Source: a virus. From it: 23,353 nucleotides of DNA. Position numbers and translations under genes: made by a program. The DNA is taken from the IMG/VR virus record IMGVR_UViG_3300032665_000192, positions 1 through 23,353 of that record, one strand, 5' to 3'. This document shows positions 20,801 through 23,353 of the stretch, one piece after another. Below the pieces are notes generated by a model that did no database searches, was not told the DNA's origin, and saw only the letters and a program-made list of their open reading frames with translations. Each line of letters opens with the position of its first letter. The first letter of the stretch is position 1.

Positions 20801-21223
20801 TTATCCATGAGCTGCAGCAAAAGCATAGCTAGCTGGGGAAGTGCCACCGCCACCCGTTGCAGATAAAGTGCCATCAATAAATGACAAATTTGCGCCAATA
20901 GTGACGTTGCTAAAACCTCCAGCCCCATTACCCGATAGGATAGAGCTTCCATTGGTCAATGCCAAGTTAATATTTTGCGAAAACACATAATCCTGCATTT
21001 CGCTTAATTGTCTTTGCAGATTTGTGATGTCAGTTGAAAAATTTAACGTATTGTCATAAGCCTGCTGAGCTTGAACTTGTGTCAAATTTAATTGAGGAGT
21101 GTCATTGCCACCGGTACGCTGATAAAGCTGAATCAAAAACATAAGCCAAGGCTGGCTTACTTGCCCATTTTGATCTAGGAAAGGTACTGATAAATAGGGG
21201 GTATTGGTTGATAAATTGCTCAT
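20801..21223 (-). CDS. 140-aa needle-position protein (gp26-like by order)
   Basis: The N-terminus (MSNLSTNTPYLSVPFLDQNGQVSQPWLMFLIQLYQRTG) is typical of proteins at this place in P22-like short-tailed phages. A helical coiled coil follows (VQAQQAYDNTLNFSTDITNLQRQLSEMQDYV), then a Gly/Ser module (SSILSGNGAGGFSNVTIGAN, FIDGTLSATGGGG) shared with the fibre gene. The order gp4, gp10, this gene matches P22, where gp26 forms the tail needle. The length is shorter than gp26 (about 230 residues), so only a partial analogue is likely. It starts inside the gp10-like stop (ATGA). Confidence 0.68.
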   Translation of the reverse strand: MSNLSTNTPYLSVPFLDQNGQVSQPWLMFLIQLYQRTGGNDTPQLNLTQVQAQQAYDNTLNFSTDITNLQRQLSEMQDYVFSQNINLALTNGSSILSGNGAGGFSNVTIGANLSFIDGTLSATGGGGTSPASYAFAAAHG

Positions 21224-22656
21224 CGATGATTTGGAGCAGCATCAATAAAAGCCCCTGAAAGGGCAGTTTTAACAGGATCAGACCAAGAAAGCTGAAATAC
21301 CCTATCTCGAGCCATGCCAAGCCTCATCCATTGAATAGATGTCAAATAAGCGCCTTCTACACCCATAGTTTGACCAATAGGATTTCCAAAGGATTTACCG
21401 CGATCATCTGACCATTCAAGAAATACAGTTACAGGCTCATTATTGTTGCCATTTCCTGATTCCATTTCTGCAATAAAAGATTTGTATCTAACTCGATCCG
21501 AATTATCATCCTCGGAATGGTAAAAACCTCGAGTCCGAACGATTGGGCCACCAAAATCAGAATAATTATTCTGATCTAAGGCATAAAGTTTTCCATTTTG
21601 CCAATCACCGACAACAAGAGTGTTGTAAGCGAAAGCAAAGCAATTACTACGATGACGGTTAAGTTGTCCATTTGTATCAGTCCAAAGCCATTCATTCCAT
21701 TGCGCATTTGAAAGGTCAAATACCCATGTTTTATTTGCAGTTGGGAAAGTTACCACATAGAAATAATGGCCATTTAATTGATATGTATATCCAATGGCAT
21801 CCGAAATAGTTGGATAGGTTTGAAGCTCTTGATCAATTGCAAACGTGCTTATTTGTTGAGCATTGAAGTTGTTTGTTTTGCAGATGGTTGCCGTTCCTTG
21901 TGGAGATTTTGCAACCCAGTAAAGCTCTCCATCCATTTGAGCAATTGAATTTGTTGCAGCGCAACCATACTGAATAAATGATCCAGGTAAACGTTCAAAA
22001 GGGAATGTAGTATTTCCTGCATTAAACCAAACCTCCGTAGTTACTTCACCAAAAAGATAAATATATCTGCGAGCAATACCAATTCCAACTAAAAGATCAG
22101 AAAATCCGTCTTTTGATGCATAGTCAACAGGATCAATAACAATTTGATTGTCAAGCGAGATATACCATTGATTAGTGCCTGGACGGTTAAATACTAAATA
22201 TCCATCAACAAAATTGACTTGATTAGATCCATAAAAGCCACCTTGATCGCCTGTCGATGAATTATTGACTGGAGCAAAAGTATTGTTATCTAATTCAACA
22301 GTCCATCCACCAGTAGATCCATCAACAATAAACAAATAAACCCCGTTATCAACCATTGAAACAGGGGTGGTTGCGTTTCCAATTGTGCCTAATAAAGTTA
22401 ATTGCCATGTTGAGCTTATGGCATACACGTTTTGATTGCAAACTCCATAAAGAGTGCCATTGCTTGCAGCAAACAATCCGCGCCATCCATTAGCGCTAGC
22501 AGTCGCTAAAGTAGTAAGCCCTGGGGTTGGATAGTGAGTAAATGGGAAAACCGCAGCATCGGGGTTTTTTTCAAGAAAAAGATTGATGCAACGCTGCGCA
22601 CCAGCAATGACGCTCTTGGTTTGGTATGCGCCTGTGACTAAAGCAGCTTTAGCCAT
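21220..22656 (-). CDS. Packaged-DNA stabilisation protein, P22 gp10-like
   Basis: A 478-residue protein of the tail hub. It begins MAKAALVTGAYQTKSVIAGA, then QRCINLFLEKNP and FPFTHYPTPGLTTL, the opening seen in gp10-type proteins. Repeated beta-propeller-like blades follow (WRGLFAASNGTLYGVCNQNVY, NGVYLFIVDGSTGGW, VDGYLVFNRPGTNQWYIS, YIYLFGEVTTEVWFNAG). The C-terminal part has a beta-rich region (YKSFIAEMESGNGN, VFLEWSDDRGKSF, WMRLGMARDRVFQLSWSDPV). P22 gp10 seals the packaged head and joins the tail. Start and stop overlap neighbours (TAATG and ATGA). Confidence 0.93.
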   Translation of the reverse strand: MAKAALVTGAYQTKSVIAGAQRCINLFLEKNPDAAVFPFTHYPTPGLTTLATASANGWRGLFAASNGTLYGVCNQNVYAISSTWQLTLLGTIGNATTPVSMVDNGVYLFIVDGSTGGWTVELDNNTFAPVNNSSTGDQGGFYGSNQVNFVDGYLVFNRPGTNQWYISLDNQIVIDPVDYASKDGFSDLLVGIGIARRYIYLFGEVTTEVWFNAGNTTFPFERLPGSFIQYGCAATNSIAQMDGELYWVAKSPQGTATICKTNNFNAQQISTFAIDQELQTYPTISDAIGYTYQLNGHYFYVVTFPTANKTWVFDLSNAQWNEWLWTDTNGQLNRHRSNCFAFAYNTLVVGDWQNGKLYALDQNNYSDFGGPIVRTRGFYHSEDDNSDRVRYKSFIAEMESGNGNNNEPVTVFLEWSDDRGKSFGNPIGQTMGVEGAYLTSIQWMRLGMARDRVFQLSWSDPVKTALSGAFIDAAPNHR

Positions 22657-23353
22657 TAGCCTGCGCTCCCAACGTAGAAGTCACCATAAATATTGTATGC
22701 GCCTGACTTGCCACGCAAGGCAACAGGCATATGCAATAAAGGAATCTGAGAGTTGACTTCTTCGATGGCTCGCATTGAGGCTTCAGCATATCCAGTCAAT
22801 TCAGGGGTGATTGGTAATCCATACATGACGCAAATACGTCTAGCAAGATTCCAATGCAAAGCATCTAAATATTCAGGAGGCAATACGATCTGATCATTAA
22901 TGGTTTGGAATGCTTCCAATTGCACCATGACCGAAATAAAGATCTCATATTGATTATTTGGTACTGGCCAAATATAAAGCTCTCCCAAAGGAAAGCCTGT
23001 GTTGTAGTAGGCATACTGAGGGAAAGCATTTAAATTTTTAATGGAGATTCGGTTGTAATCTTCCTGAGCTCTCAACACTTCCAAAGGGTAATCCACAGGA
23101 AGCGGAGTGTTTTTGTTCATGCGGAAAAAAGCGCTTTCGAGCTTTACCGGTCTTGTGATATTGAAATCACCGCCTGTTCCGACTGAATAGGTTAATGCGC
23201 CTGTCGCTTGCAAACCAACGGTTACGAGGTTGTAAACCATGTAGCGCCTGCGTTGCCATTGCGCCATCATCATGTTTAACTGATTGAAACAGTCATTCGT
23301 ATCCTGTGCCAACGGGGTTTGACCCACACCGATCACATTTGCAGTCTTAAGGG
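22656..23353 (-). CDS. P22 gp4-like head completion/tail accessory protein, 5' end cut by window edge
   Basis: The frame is open to the right edge, reading LKTANVIGVGQTPLAQDTND from the cut. No ATG is seen at the start, so the gene begins outside the window; a GTG at 23336 is only an internal Val. Family marks are FNQLNMMMAQWQRRRYMVYNL, PLGELYIWPVPNNQYEIFISV and ILPPEYLDALHWNLARRI-like stretches. P22 gp4 binds the portal after packaging and has muramidase activity in P22; that activity is not evident here. It lies directly before gp10, as in P22. Confidence 0.88.
   Translation of the reverse strand, partial: LKTANVIGVGQTPLAQDTNDCFNQLNMMMAQWQRRRYMVYNLVTVGLQATGALTYSVGTGGDFNITRPVKLESAFFRMNKNTPLPVDYPLEVLRAQEDYNRISIKNLNAFPQYAYYNTGFPLGELYIWPVPNNQYEIFISVMVQLEAFQTINDQIVLPPEYLDALHWNLARRICVMYGLPITPELTGYAEASMRAIEEVNSQIPLLHMPVALRGKSGAYNIYGDFYVGSAG

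Noticed and set aside
1-23353. CRISPR array, tRNA, insertion sequence or attachment site
   Set aside because: Searched by eye on both strands; no regularly spaced repeats with spacers, no cloverleaf with anticodon loop, no transposase and no integrase were seen.

Overview
The window looks like part of a small, AT-rich tailed phage genome (or prophage) of a Gram-negative host. A nested Rz/Rz1 spanin pair implies an outer membrane. I see no host gene, tRNA, integrase, CI-type repressor or insertion sequence. The early genes are lambda-like in kind (Cro-like regulator, replication pair, NinB/NinG, ERF recombinase). The virion genes follow the P22 order for short-tailed phages: gp4-like, gp10-like, needle-position protein, fibre, gp14-position protein, three ejection-protein positions, tailspike. 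The host genus cannot be read from the sequence; an environmental proteobacterium is only a guess.

Left arm (1-3667, minus strand): a tightly coupled operon starts at a Cro/YdaS-like gene. It continues through a YdaU/DUF1376 replication protein with an internal repeat array (candidate origin), a lambda-P-like protein, small genes including a DUF6378 protein, two tiny sigma-region-4-like helix-turn-helix proteins, NinB and NinG. NinG runs off the left edge. Most junctions are ATGA or TAATG overlaps.

Control region (3668-3834): divergent promoter candidates share a near-identical 17-bp core, and the rightward one is framed by an inverted repeat. No repressor gene lies between them.

Right early arm (3835-8089, plus strand): a 26-aa membrane peptide, an acidic protein, ERF single-strand annealing protein, Gp157-like protein and a small protein with an SSB-like acidic tail form a recombination module. 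A free-standing HNH-AP2 homing endonuclease follows, then small unknown genes and a lipoprotein.

Late arm (8073-23353, minus strand): transcription comes in from the right edge through a gp4-like head-completion protein, gp10-like stabiliser, needle-position protein, 1045-aa fibre, GNAT-like gp14-position protein, gp7-like ejection protein with an S74-like C-terminus, two more internal virion proteins and a beta-helix tailspike. The lysis genes come last: small membrane proteins, 3TM holin, Rz/Rz1, GH24 lysozyme and a zinc-finger protein. The early-right and late operons converge with overlapping 3' ends near 8080. If the genome is circular, the leftward early operon would lead into the missing terminase, portal and coat genes and then re-enter at the right edge.
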